Assembly: GCA_016169945.1 (NCBI GenBank)
Contig: JADLSH010000114.1
Location: 620,001-684,000, forward strand
Length of the DNA stretch: 64,000 nucleotides
Source of the DNA: Trachythela sp. YZ-2020
Lineage: Eukaryota; Cnidaria; Anthozoa; Malacalcyonacea; Clavulariidae
Direction: 5' to 3'
Positions 33,231 to 44,716 of this stretch are shown here, piece after piece. The translations under genes and the position numbers were made by a program. The stretch's first letter is position 1. Each line of letters starts with the position of its first letter. The notes under the pieces are model-generated. The model saw only the letters and a program-made list of their open reading frames with translations, was not told the DNA's origin and searched no databases.

Positions 33231-34988
33231 ATAATAGTCAAAGGCAACATCCACTTACACTTCCTCTTAACAATAAGGAATGCACTAAAACTGTTCAGAC
33301 TTCTTCTTCTATCTTAACATTTCCAGAAGCCATTACAATTGGAATAACACAGAAAGGGAGTACATTTCCAATTTGTAATTTTCAAAAATCCATCAATTAT
33401 TAGTTTGCATTATATACTGTATGTTGCATATCCAGCACTCGATTCCATATAAGTAAAAACAACCCGATACTCACGTATCTATACCCGAAATTACTGAAAT
33501 AACAGTTAATTAAATCCGCAATATAAAGTCTCTTAAAACATGTCTTATCGTGCGCAAAACATAATCAAACCTCAAGGATTTTCCGACGATTCACTTAAAC
33601 CATCAAAAGTCATCTTTTCAAATCGTTTCTAGATACAAATTCCACCAGCCTAGCACTCTATCTACCACATGACATAGAACAATAACATATTTTACGACAC
33701 GTGACCAGACCTTTAAACCCTCTAGCTCTATGTATAACATATTCCAGACAACGCACCAAATTGATAATAAAATCTCTTCGATAACTTGGCCGATTCACCT
33801 GCGAACTCACCAAATGTGAACTACTAATTAGATGCTTCAATTGCGGATTTTGTGAACAACAGGATGTCTACTTACTTCCAGATTGACGTTCACAGCAATG
33901 CCACCAGCTGAGACGGAACGTGTAGATATTTCACAAAGAATCACAATTGACATTTGAATGATATTTGTGCTGGGGGCTTGGCGAGGTCAAACAGCATTCG
34001 TTCCGCTTGAATGTTTGTATTTCGGCAACAGAAAGCGATCGCAAAAGTCAGTCGAGCTACAAATTTGCTGAATAAATCGGCCTTTGGGTCGAAACGTCAG
34101 GAAAGCTTTTTCTCTTATCTTTAGGCAAAATACAAAACTTTCAGCACCCCAATGTTTTGTTCATATACAAATAATATCATGTGATAATATGCAGAAACAA
34201 GTGCAGACATATAAAATGTAAAAATCACTACTTGATTTACAACGGTAATTGCACCTGAGTGGAGTGCAATTTGGTTTGAAATCAAACGCGTGATTATCCA
34301 GAAATTTCTATTGTATGAATTAACCTTCCCTCATGGTGATTTCGCGCGCTACTTTTAATAATGATTTTTTTACATTTTATATGTCTGCACTTTGCTCATT
34401 GACCACGTATCCACTTTTGAGCGGATACGTGGATACGCAGTCGTTTGTAACTTAAGAACAAGGCATCATATATATAGTTAGACTTTAAGATATATGACGT
34501 AATATTTAGGTATATTTTAGTGGATATACGCAGATACGTGGATACGCAGTCGTTTGTAATTTACTATCTTATGCTTCGTTCTTTCAAGTTGCAAACGACT
34601 GCGTATCCGCGTATCCACTCACAAATATACCTACATTCATATTACGTCATATATTTAATGCCTTACTATCTTATGCTTCGTTCTTCAAATTACCAACGAC
34701 CTTTTGCCTCATCGGGCCAAGTTCTAGTTAATGAAAAATCATTCAGTGTCAATTGTGATCTTTTTGGTGAATTACCTATGCATGTTCCGTCTCAGCTAGG
34801 TATTGTGAACGTCAATCTGAAATAAATAGACATCCTGTTGTTCACAAAATCCGCAATTGAAACACGCTTATAAAGACAGGTGTACGATTGTGCCGTTCAA
34901 TAGTTCATATTTGCAACAGCGAGTTCGCAGAAGAATAGGTCAAGTTATCGAAGAGATTTTGTCATCAATTTGGTGCGTTGTCTGGAAA

Positions 34989-35335
34989 ATGGCTAACAAG
35001 TCAAAGTTGCAGTAGTTTTGTTGCTCTGTATCGTAGGGACTATCGAAGTACAAGCAAGGAGTGAAGAAATAGGCTCAGGAATATTAAAAGCAGCGGTTGG
35101 TTTGGAAAGAAACAGATTTCAATTACCATGTACCCTCCGATGCGGTGGCTGTTACCTTGAATGAGTACGATCAGAGTTCGAGCAGTCATAGCTTTGGCAG
35201 CAGGACTGGTGGAGCGACTGTCAGCTGGACATCCGGAGACCGAACAGCCAAGGTACATGCTTGGGTCAATGGAAAAGTTTGTGTGTGGGGTTGCAGTTCT
35301 AATCACATATCCTGGAAGGTTTATGCGCATTTTAA
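34989..35335 (+). pseudogene. Array gene copy U5, frameshifted
   Basis: Single-base losses near codon 6, in the pro-region (caggaatatt) and at aaacagattt break the frame; the total length is four bases short of the intact copies. The rest is nearly identical to U6. As in U4, the lesions are homopolymer-type and may be assembly errors. Confidence 0.7.
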
Positions 35336-35953
35336 GAAGATCCGGTTAAGTAAGAACGGTTTTGATGGACGATGTTTTTTCTGGAATCGAAAATACAAAG
35401 AAACTCAAACTGTCTAGTGTAGATTTAAGCTGATTGATTTAGACTTTAGGCATAATGATCACAACATATCGATTAATGACATAGATTAATGAGTAATGAT
35501 TATGCTTCAAATAAAAAAATGAAAAAAAATGTTTACTATTTTATTAATTTTTGTGGCAGTCTCTGCTGCATGGCCTACTTGTACAAGTCGATCGCAATTA
35601 AGTCACAGAAACAGAACATTTACAATTTTCAGCAAAATTTTGGCAGAGAATTTTCCATGTTCCTGAGCTCTTATATATAACTTCAATTGTTCGTTGTTAT
35701 TTTTGTTCGATATTTTTTCAAGTGTTCTTGTTAAAATTTAACCAAGGGTTAACGCTAATCGAGCTTTGAACAACCGGTCCCTAAACGCTTATTATTTTAG
35801 CGGATTGCGTAACTAGCTTCTTCCTGTTTCTCTTCAATATGAGAGGAGCTAGCCTGGTTGGGTATAGCTTTGGGGTAATATAGAATAGTTAGACACTGTA
35901 CGTCACTTTTTTTTGAGGAAAATAGAGAAATGCTTTATTTAACAGTAACATAC

Positions 35954-36250
35954 AATATATTATTTTTTTGAGGTCCAATAACTCAGGTCCAACTAAAATA
36001 GAGCCTTTTGATTGGCTGAGTACGAGGTCCGTATCACACCAGTACGGACCTCTCGCAACTTTCGCGCCAAAACAAACAAAGGAGTGCAGAAATAAACACA
36101 GAAAGAAGATATGCAGTTATTTACCGTTCTGGTCGGTTTGCACTGGAAATATTTTCAGTTCCAGATCCAGTCTCAGAAGCGACCTTCGGTCTCAGGCCCT
36201 TCTGGAGACTTCGGGAAAATATTTTTCCAGTACGGACCTCCCAACTGGTA
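35954..36250. mobile_element. About 300-bp MITE in U5
   Basis: Foldback with arms containing gaggtccgtac and gtacggacctc and an inner hairpin around ctcagaagc / ccttctggag. The same element, in better state, is in U6 (39738-40044); a degraded trace is in U7 (about 43640-43860). Confidence 0.75.
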
Positions 36251-36504
36251 AATAACATATGTTTTTGAAACTGAAGGATAGAGTTAGTCTATTCTAAAAA
36301 TTCTACTTTTCGAGTTCTTTAAACAAATCTTTACAATGAAGCATTGTCACAAGTCTTTATAAGTCTTAACATGAAGTATCGGGGTCAACTCTTTCAGTTA
36401 TCTATGTCTTTGCATAAAGTATGGGATTTAAGTTCTTGATACTCGTCTTTACACAACGTGAGTGTGGAGATTAATTTTCTGAGGAAATGAAGCCGCTACC
36501 ACTG

Positions 36505-37000
36505 TTGGAATTTTTGTTCCATAAATTACATCCTTTAGTTTTTATTGTAAATTTTCCATAATCAATTCGGTATCTTTCCTTATGTATATAATGTGAGTAC
36601 CACTGAGTTGAGCCTGTTTCACAACAGGTCGAGGTCACTGCTCAAATAACTCATGTAAGTTGAGATTCTCTCCTGTGCTTCGAGGGTTTTCCCCGGGTAC
36701 TCCGGTTTCCTCCCTCTAATACTAACCCTTAGGAACTAACAATGGGGCCACAGTAATTGGCTGACTGTTGTGTGACTCCCTGCCATTGAGGCGAAGTTGA
36801 ATAAATAAATGTGAGTTTCTTGTTCTGTAATTGTGTACGTTTTTATTAAGAGCAAAGAAATTGTTAAAATATTCAGGCAAGGAATTGCTATAAAATTCAA
36901 ACATAAATTGTCCAGTTCATAAATCGTTGATCTGGTAAATGTTCAGTAATTTTAATTTTTGAAACAAACGGGCAGACTTTGCATCATATGATGAATGTGT
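36505..37000 (-). mobile_element. LINE 3' fragment of U5 with SINE
   Basis: Shortened LINE C-terminal remnant (its end was removed by the deletion at about 36500), containing the SINE at 36598-36807 with both aatgtgag copies. Confidence 0.75.
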
Positions 37001-38761
37001 GATGTGGTATTTACATAGTCAAAGGCAACATCCACTTACACTTCTCTTAACAATAAGAATGCTAAAACTGTTGAACTTTTCTTCTATCTTAAACATTTCC
37101 AGAAGCCGTTACAATTAGATAACAGAAAGGGAGTACATTTCCAATTTTGTAATTTCAAAAATCCATCAATTATTAGTTGCGTATATACTGTATGTTTGCT
37201 GTCAACTCGATTCCATATAAATGGCTGTAACCCGATACTCCGTATCTATGCCGAACACTGATAACAGTTAGTCCATCGCAATATAAAAGTCTCTTAAAAC
37301 ATGTCTTATACGTACGCAAAACATAATCAAACCTCAAAGTTTCCAAACGATTCGTAAAACCATCGAAAAAAGTCATCTTTTCAAATCGTTTCTAGATTAC
37401 AAATTCCGCAGCCTATGCACTCTATCTACCACGTGACATAGAACAATAACATATTTTGACACGTGACCCGACCTTCCAAACCCTCTAGCTCTATATATAA
37501 CTATGTTCCAGACAACGCACCAAATTGATGACAAAATCTCTTCGATAACTTGACCGATTCTACTGCGAACTCACCAAATATGAACTACTAATTGAATGCT
37601 TCAATTGCGGATTTTGTGAACAACAGGATGTCTACTTACTTCAGATTGACGTTCACAATACCTAGCTGAGACGGAACATGCTTAGATATTTCACCAAAAG
37701 AATCACAATTGACATTGAATGATATTTATTAACTGGAACTTGGCCCGAGGTCAAACAACATTCGTTCCGCTTGAATGTTTGTATTTCCGGCAACAGAAAG
37801 CGATCGCAAAAAGTCGATCGAGCTACAATTTGCACTGAATGGAAATCAGCCTTTAGGTCGAAACGTCGGGAAGCTTTTTCTCTTATCTTTTAGGCAAAAT
37901 ACAAACTTTCCTTTTAATGTTTTGTTCGTATAAATAATATCATGTGATAATATGCAGAAGCAAAGTGCAGACATATAAAATGTAAAAAAATCACTACTTG
38001 ATTTACAACGGTAATTGCACTGAGTGGAGTGCAATTTGGTTTGAAATCAAACGCGTGATTATCCAGAAATTTCTATTGTATGAATTAACCTTCCCCTCAT
38101 GGTGATTTCGCGCCCTACTTTTAATAATGATTTTTTTACATTTTATATGTCTGCACTTTGCTCATTGACCACGTATCCACTTTTGAGCGGATACGTGGAT
38201 ACGCAGTCGTTTGTAACTTAAGAACAAGGCATCATATATATAGTTAGACTTTAAGATATATGACGTAATATTTAGGTATATTTTTTAGTGGATATACGCA
38301 GATACGTGGATACGCAGTCGTTTGTAATTTACTATGTTATGCTTCGTTCTTCAAGTTGCAAACGACTGCGTATCCGCGTATCCACTCACAAATATACCTA
38401 CATTCATATTACGTCATATATTTTTAATGCCTTACTATCTTATGCTTCGTTCTTCAAATTACCAACGACCTTTTGCCTCATCGGGCCAAGTTCTAGTTAA
38501 TGAAAAATCATTCAGTGTCAATTGTGATCTTTTTGGTGAATTACCTATGCATGTTCCGTCTCAGCTAGGTATTGTGAACGTCAATCTGAAATAAATAGAC
38601 ATCCTGTTGTTCACAAAATCCGCAATTGAAACACGCTTATATAAAGACAGGTGTACGATTGTGCCGTTCAATAGTTCATATTTGGCAACAGCGAGTTCGC
38701 AGAAGAATAGGTCAAGTTATCGAAGAGATTTTGTCATCAATTTGGTGCGTTGTCTGGAAAA

Positions 38762-39112
38762 ATGGCTAACAAGTCAAAAGTTGCAGTAGTTTTGTTGCTC
38801 TGTATCGTAGGGACTATCGAAGTACAAGCAAGGAGTGAAGAAATAGGCTCAGGGAATATTAAAAGCAGCGGTTGGTTTGGAAAGAAACGAGATTTCAATT
38901 ACCATGTACCCTCCGATGCGGTGGCTGTTACCTTGAATGAGTACGATCAGAGTTCGAGCAGTCATAGCTTTGGCAGCGGGACTGGTGGAGCGACTGTCAG
39001 CTGGACATCCGGAGACCGAACAGCCAAGGTACATGCTTGGGTCAATGGAAAAGTTTGTGTGTGGGGTTGCAGTTCTAATCACATATCCTGGAAGGTTTAT
39101 GCGCATTTTTAA
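38762..39112 (+). CDS. Secreted peptide precursor, array copy U6
   Basis: Intact 116-residue copy. It differs from U2 by N for K in DFNYHVP and G for S in VWGCSSN, between the two cysteines. Identical in protein to U7. Confidence 0.8.
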   Translation: MANKSKVAVVLLLCIVGTIEVQARSEEIGSGNIKSSGWFGKKRDFNYHVPSDAVAVTLNEYDQSSSSHSFGSGTGGATVSWTSGDRTAKVHAWVNGKVCVWGCSSNHISWKVYAHF

Positions 39113-39737
39113 GAAGATCCGGTTAAGTAAGAACGGTTTTGATGGACGATGTTTTTTTCTGGAATCGAAAATACAAAGGAAACTCAAACTGTCTAGTGTA
39201 GATTTAAGCTGATTGATTTAGACTTTAGGCACTTAATGATCACAACATATCGATTAATGACATAGATTAATGAGTAATGATTATGCTTCAAATAAAAAAA
39301 TGAAAAAAAATGTTTACTATTTTATTAATTTTTGTGGCAGTCTCTGCTGCATGGCCTACTTGTACAAGTCGATCGCAATTAAGTCACAGAAACAGAACAT
39401 TTACAATTTTCAGCAAAATTTTGGCAGAGAATTTTACATGTTCCTGGAGCTCTTATATATAACTTCAATTGTTCGTTGTTATTTTTGTTCGATATTTTTT
39501 CAAGTGTTCTTGTTAAAATTTAACCAAGGGTTAACGCTAATCGAGCTTTGAACAACCGGTCCCTAAACGCTTATTATTTTAGCGGATTGCGTAACTAGCT
39601 TCTTCCTGTTTCTCTTCAATATGAGAGGAGCTAGCCTGGTTGGGTATAGCTTTGGGGTAATATAGAATAGTTAGACACTGTACGTCACTTTTTTTTGAGG
39701 AAAATAGAGAAATGCTTTATTTAACAGTAACATACAA

Positions 39738-40044
39738 TATATTATTTTTTTGAGGTCCGTAACTCAGGTCCGTAACTAAAATAGAGCCTTTTGATTGGCT
39801 GAGTACGAGGTCCGTATCACACCAGTACGGACCTCTCGCAACTTTTCGCGCCAAAACAAACAAAGGAGTGCAGAAATAAACACGAAAAAATATACACGTT
39901 ATTTACCGTTCTGGTCGGTCCGTACTGGAAAAATATTTTCCCTCAGTCTCAGAAGCGGCCCTCGACCTTCGGTCTCGGGCCGCTTCTGAGACTTCGGGAA
40001 AATATTTTTCCAGTACGGACCTCCCAGCCGGTAAATAACATATA
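39738..40044. mobile_element. About 300-bp MITE in U6 (best copy)
   Basis: It lies between caatatat and atgtttttgcgaaactg, where other units read straight through. The right half (39899-40040) is a long hairpin: gttatttaccg...ggtccgtactgg pairs with ccagtacggacc...cggtaaataac. An inner stem is formed by tctcagaagcggcc / ggccgcttctgaga. Confidence 0.8.
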
Positions 40045-40289
40045 TGTTTTTGCGAAACTGAAGGATAGAGTTAGTCTATTCTAAAAATTCTACTTTTCGA
40101 GTTCTTTAAACAAATCTTTACAATGAAGCATTGTCACAAGTCTTTATAAGTCTTAACATGAAGTATCGGGGTCAACTCTTTCAGTTATCTATGTCTTTGC
40201 ATAAAGTATGGGATTTAAGTTCTTGATACTCGTCTTTACACAACGTGAGTGTGGAGATTAATTTTCTGAGGAAATGAAGCCGCTACCGT

Positions 40290-40790
40290 TGGAATTTTGT
40301 TCCATAAATTACATCCTTTAGTTTTTATTGTAAATTTTCCATAATCAATTCGGTATCTTTCCTTATGTATATAATGTGAGTACCACTGAGTTGAGCCTGT
40401 TTCACAACAGGTCGAGGTCACTGCTCAAATAACTCATGTAAGTTGAGATTCTCTCCTGTGCTTCGAGGGTTTTCCCCGGGTACTCCGGTTTCCTCCCTCT
40501 AATACTAACCCTTAGGAACTAACAATGGGGCCACAGTAATTGGCTGACGCTGTTGTGGACTCCCTGCCATTGAGGCGAAGTTGAATAAATAAATGTGAGT
40601 TTCTTGTTCTGTAATTGTGTACGTTTTTATTAAGAGCAAAGAAATTGTTAAAATATTCAGGCAAGGAATTGCTATAAAATTCAAACATAAATTGTCCAGT
40701 TCATAAATCGTTGATCTGGTAAATGTTCAGTAATTTTAATTTTTGAAACAAACGGGCAGACTTTGCATCATATGATGAATGTGTGATGTG
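40290..40790 (-). mobile_element. LINE 3' fragment of U6 with SINE
   Basis: Same deletion-shortened fragment as U5; SINE at 40381-40591 between aatgtgag copies at 40373 and 40592. Confidence 0.75.
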
Positions 40791-42545
40791 GTATTTACAT
40801 AGTCAAAGGCAACATCCACTTACACTTCTCTTAACAATAAGAATGCTAAAACTGTTGAACTTTTCTTCTATCTTAAACATTTCCAGAAGCCGTTACAATT
40901 AGATAACAGAAAGGGAGTACATTTCCAATTTTGTAATTTCAAAAATCCATCAATTATTAGTTGCGTATATACTGTATGTTTGCTGTCAACTCGATTCCAT
41001 ATAAATGGCTGTAACCCGATACTCCGTATCTATGCCGAACACTGATAACAGTTAGTCCATCGCAATATAAAAGTCTCTTAAAACATGTCTTATACGTACG
41101 CAAAACATAATCAAACCTCAAAGTTTCCAAACGATTCGTAAAACCATCGAAAAAAGTCATCTTTTCAAATCGTTTCTAGATTACAAATTCCGCAGCCTAT
41201 GCACTCTATCTACCACGTGACATAGAACAATAACATATTTTGACACGTGACCCGACCTTCCAAACCCTCTAGCTCTATATATAACTATGTTCCAGACAAC
41301 GCACCAAATTGATGACAAAATCTCTTCGATAACTTGACCGATTCTACTGCGAACTCACCAAATATGAACTACTAATTGAATGCTTCAATTGCGGATTTTG
41401 TGAACAACAGGATGTCTACTTACTTCAGATTGACGTTCACAATACCTAGCTGAGACGGAACATGCTTAGATATTTCACCAAAAGAATCACAATTGACATT
41501 GAATGATATTTATTAACTGGAACTTGGCCCGAGGTCAAACAACATTCGTTCCGCTTGAATGTTTGTATTTCCGGCAACAGAAAGCGATCGCAAAAAGTCG
41601 ATCGAGCTACAATTTGCACTGAATGGAAATCAGCCTTTAGGTCGAAACGTCGGGAAGCTTTTTCTCTTATCTTTTAGGCAAAATACAAACTTTCCTTTTA
41701 ATGTTTTGTTCGTATAAATAATATCATGTGATAATATGCAGAAGCAAAGTGCAGACATATAAAATGTAAAAAAATCACTACTTGATTTACAACGGTAATT
41801 GCACTGAGTGGAGTGCAATTTGGTTTGAAATCAAACGCGTGATTATCCAGAAATTTCTATTGTATGAATTAACCTTCCCCTCATGGTGATTTCGCGCCCT
41901 ACTTTTAATAATGATTTTTTTACATTTTATATGTCTGCACTTTGCTCATTGACCACGTATCCACTTTTGAGCGGATACGTGGATACGCAGTCGTTTGTAA
42001 CTTAAGAACAAGGCATCATATATATAGTTAGACTTTAAGATATATGACGTAATATTTAGGTATATTTTTTAGTGGATATACGCAGATACGTGGATACGCA
42101 GTCGTTTGTAATTTACTATCTTATGCTTCGTTCTTCAAGTTGCAAACGACTGCGTATCCGCGTATTCACTCACAAATATACCTACATTCATATTACGTCA
42201 TATATTTTTAATGCCTTACTATCTTATGCTTCGTTCTTCAAATTACCAACGACCTTTTGCCTCATCGGGTCAAGTTCTAGTTAATGAAAAATCATTCAGT
42301 GTCAATTGTGATCTTTTTGGTGAATTACCTATGCATGTTCCGTCTCAGCTAGGTATTGTGAACGTCAATCTGAAATAAATAGACATCCTGTTGTTCACAA
42401 AATCCGCAATTGAAACACGCTTATATAAAGACAGGTGTACGATTGTGCCGTTCAATAGTTCATATTTGGCAACAGCGAGTTCGCAGAAGAATAGGTCAAG
42501 TTATCGAAGAGATTTTGTCATCAATTTGGTGCGTTGTCTGGAAAA

Positions 42546-42896
42546 ATGGCTAACAAGTCAAAAGTTGCAGTAGTTTTGTTGCTCTGTATCGTAGGGACTA
42601 TCGAAGTACAAGCAAGGAGTGAAGAAATAGGCTCAGGGAATATTAAAAGCAGCGGTTGGTTTGGAAAGAAACGAGATTTCAATTACCATGTACCCTCCGA
42701 TGCGGTGGCTGTTACCTTGAATGAGTACGATCAGAGTTCGAGCAGTCATAGCTTTGGCAGCGGGACTGGTGGAGCGACTGTCAGCTGGACATCCGGAGAC
42801 CGAACAGCCAAGGTACATGCTTGGGTCAATGGAAAAGTTTGTGTGTGGGGTTGCAGTTCTAATCACATATCCTGGAAGGTTTATGCGCATTTTTAA
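42546..42896 (+). CDS. Secreted peptide precursor, array copy U7
   Basis: Intact and identical in protein to U6 (DFNYHVP, VWGCSSN). Confidence 0.8.
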   Translation: MANKSKVAVVLLLCIVGTIEVQARSEEIGSGNIKSSGWFGKKRDFNYHVPSDAVAVTLNEYDQSSSSHSFGSGTGGATVSWTSGDRTAKVHAWVNGKVCVWGCSSNHISWKVYAHF

Positions 42897-44134
42897 GAAG
42901 ATCCGGTTAAGTAAGAACGGTTTTGATGGACGATGTTTTTTTCTGGAATCGAAAATACAAAGGAAACTCAAACTGTCTAGTGTAGATTTAAGCTGATTGA
43001 TTTAGACTTTAGGCATAATGATCACAACATATCGATTAATGACATAGATTAATGAGTAATGATTATGCTTCAAATAAAAAAATGAAAAAAAATGTTTACT
43101 ATTTTATTAATTTTTGTGGCAGTCTCTGCTGCATGGCCTACTTGTACAAGTCGATCGCAATTAAGTCACAGAAACAGAACATTTACAATTTTCAGCAAAA
43201 TTTTGGCAGAGAATTTTACATGTTCCTGGAGCTCTTATATATAACTTCAATTGTTCGTTGTTATTTTTGTTCGATATTTTTTCAAGTGTTCTTGTTAAAA
43301 TTTAACCAAGGGTTAACGCTAATCGAGCTTTGAACAACCGGTCCCTAAACGCTTATTATTTTAGCGGATTGCGTAACTAGCTTCTTCCTGTTTCTCTTCA
43401 ATATGAGAGGAGCTAGCCTGGTTGGGTATAGCTTTGGGGTAATATAGAATAGTTAGACACTGTACGTCACTTTTTTTTGAGGAAAATAGAAATGCTTTAT
43501 TTAACAGTAACATACAATATATAGTTTGTGCGAAACTGAAGGATAGAGTTAGTCTATTCTAAAGAAATTCTACTTTTCGAGTTCTTTATCAAATCTTTAC
43601 AATGACATTGTCACAGTCTTTATAAGCGTAACATGAAATCAAACAAAGAGTGCCAGAAATAAACTTTGAAAAAATATACACGTTATTATACTCGTTCTTG
43701 GTACAGCAGCGAGTATTTAAGGGCATTACTTCTCTGAAAATAACCCTCTGACGGACGGCCCTCGGACCTTCGGTCTCGCAGGTGTCTGAGACTCGAAAAA
43801 ATACGATTATTCCAAGTCAAACTATCAACAAAATTAACTGTGTGCAATAAATAACATATCATGATGTATGAACAAGCATGAAGGACTGAAGAGAATGCGT
43901 ACAGTCTATTCTAAATTCTACTTTTCAAAGTTCTTTTAAATAAATCTTTGCAACAATGAAGCATTGTCACAAGTCTTTATAAGTCTTAACATGAAATTAT
44001 CAGGGAGTCTGACTCTTAGTTATCTGTTATATCTTTTATAAATGTGAGTTTAGTACTCGTCTTTGATATACCAATCGAGTTACACAGTTTTCATCAGTGT
44101 GGAAATGAAATTTTCTGCTAAATGTTACTTTTCG

Positions 44135-44690
44135 TTGGAATTTTTGTCTCCATAAATTACATCCTTTAGATTTTTTATTGTAAATTCTTTCCATAATCAG
44201 ATTCCGGTATCTTTCCTTAGCATGTATATAATGTGAGTACTAATTTCGCATAGTGGTTGCTGGAGCTACTCGTTTCACAACAGGTCGAGAGTCACTGCTC
44301 AAATAACTCATGTAAGTTGAAGATTCTCTCACCAATGCTTCGAGGGTTTTCTGGGTACTCAGTTTCACTCCCTCTAATACTAACCCCGCGCCAGGAACTA
44401 ACAATGGGGCCACAATGTGCAATTGGCTGACGCTGTTGTGGACTCCTATGCCATTAAGAGGCGAAGTTGAATAAATAAATGTGAGTTTCTTGTTCTGTAA
44501 TTATGTACGTTTTATTAAGAACAAAGAAATTGTTAAAATATTCAGGCAAGGAATTGTAAATTCAAACAACTAAATTGTCTTAGTTCACATAAATCGTTGA
44601 TCTGGTAAATGTTCAGGTAATTCTTAATTTTTGAAACAAACGGGGCAGACTTTGCATCATAGGCGATGAATGTGTGATGTGGTATTTACA
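44135..44690 (-). mobile_element. LINE 3' fragment of U7 with SINE
   Basis: Noisy copy of the U5/U6 arrangement; SINE about 44238-44477. Confidence 0.6.
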
Positions 44691-44716
44691 TATGATCAAA
44701 GGCAACATCCACTTAC

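Larger units (their letters stand above)
29174..33257 (+). repeat. Array unit U4 (noisy sequence)
   Basis: First unit of cluster II. The first about 750 bases match U3 almost exactly, then scattered small insertions and deletions accumulate from about 29920 onward. It carries the SINE, but not the MITE or the deletion seen in U5-U7. Near 30128 it has the variant segment gacatataaaatgtaaaaaa shared with U5-U7. Confidence 0.75.
33258..37039 (+). repeat. Array unit U5
   Basis: The left half to about 34340 is noisy like U4; the right half is clean. It has the MITE (about 35954-36250) in the 3' region and a deletion that joins gccgctac to ggaatttttgttcc near 36500, removing the (TA)n and the end of the LINE. 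The SINE is present (36598-36807). Confidence 0.8.
37040..40823 (+). repeat. Array unit U6
   Basis: Clean 3784-base unit, almost identical to U7, so one was copied recently from the other. Inverted arm about 37508-37751, promoter arm about 38476-38758. It has MITE, SINE and the U5-type deletion. The CACGTG site after the inverted arm is changed to catgtg (about 37940). Confidence 0.9.
40824..44716 (+). repeat. Array unit U7
   Basis: Clean and nearly identical to U6 up to about 43550, then noisy to the end. The MITE is only a degraded trace (about 43640-43860), followed by a scrambled partial repeat of the tail sequence. Confidence 0.8.
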
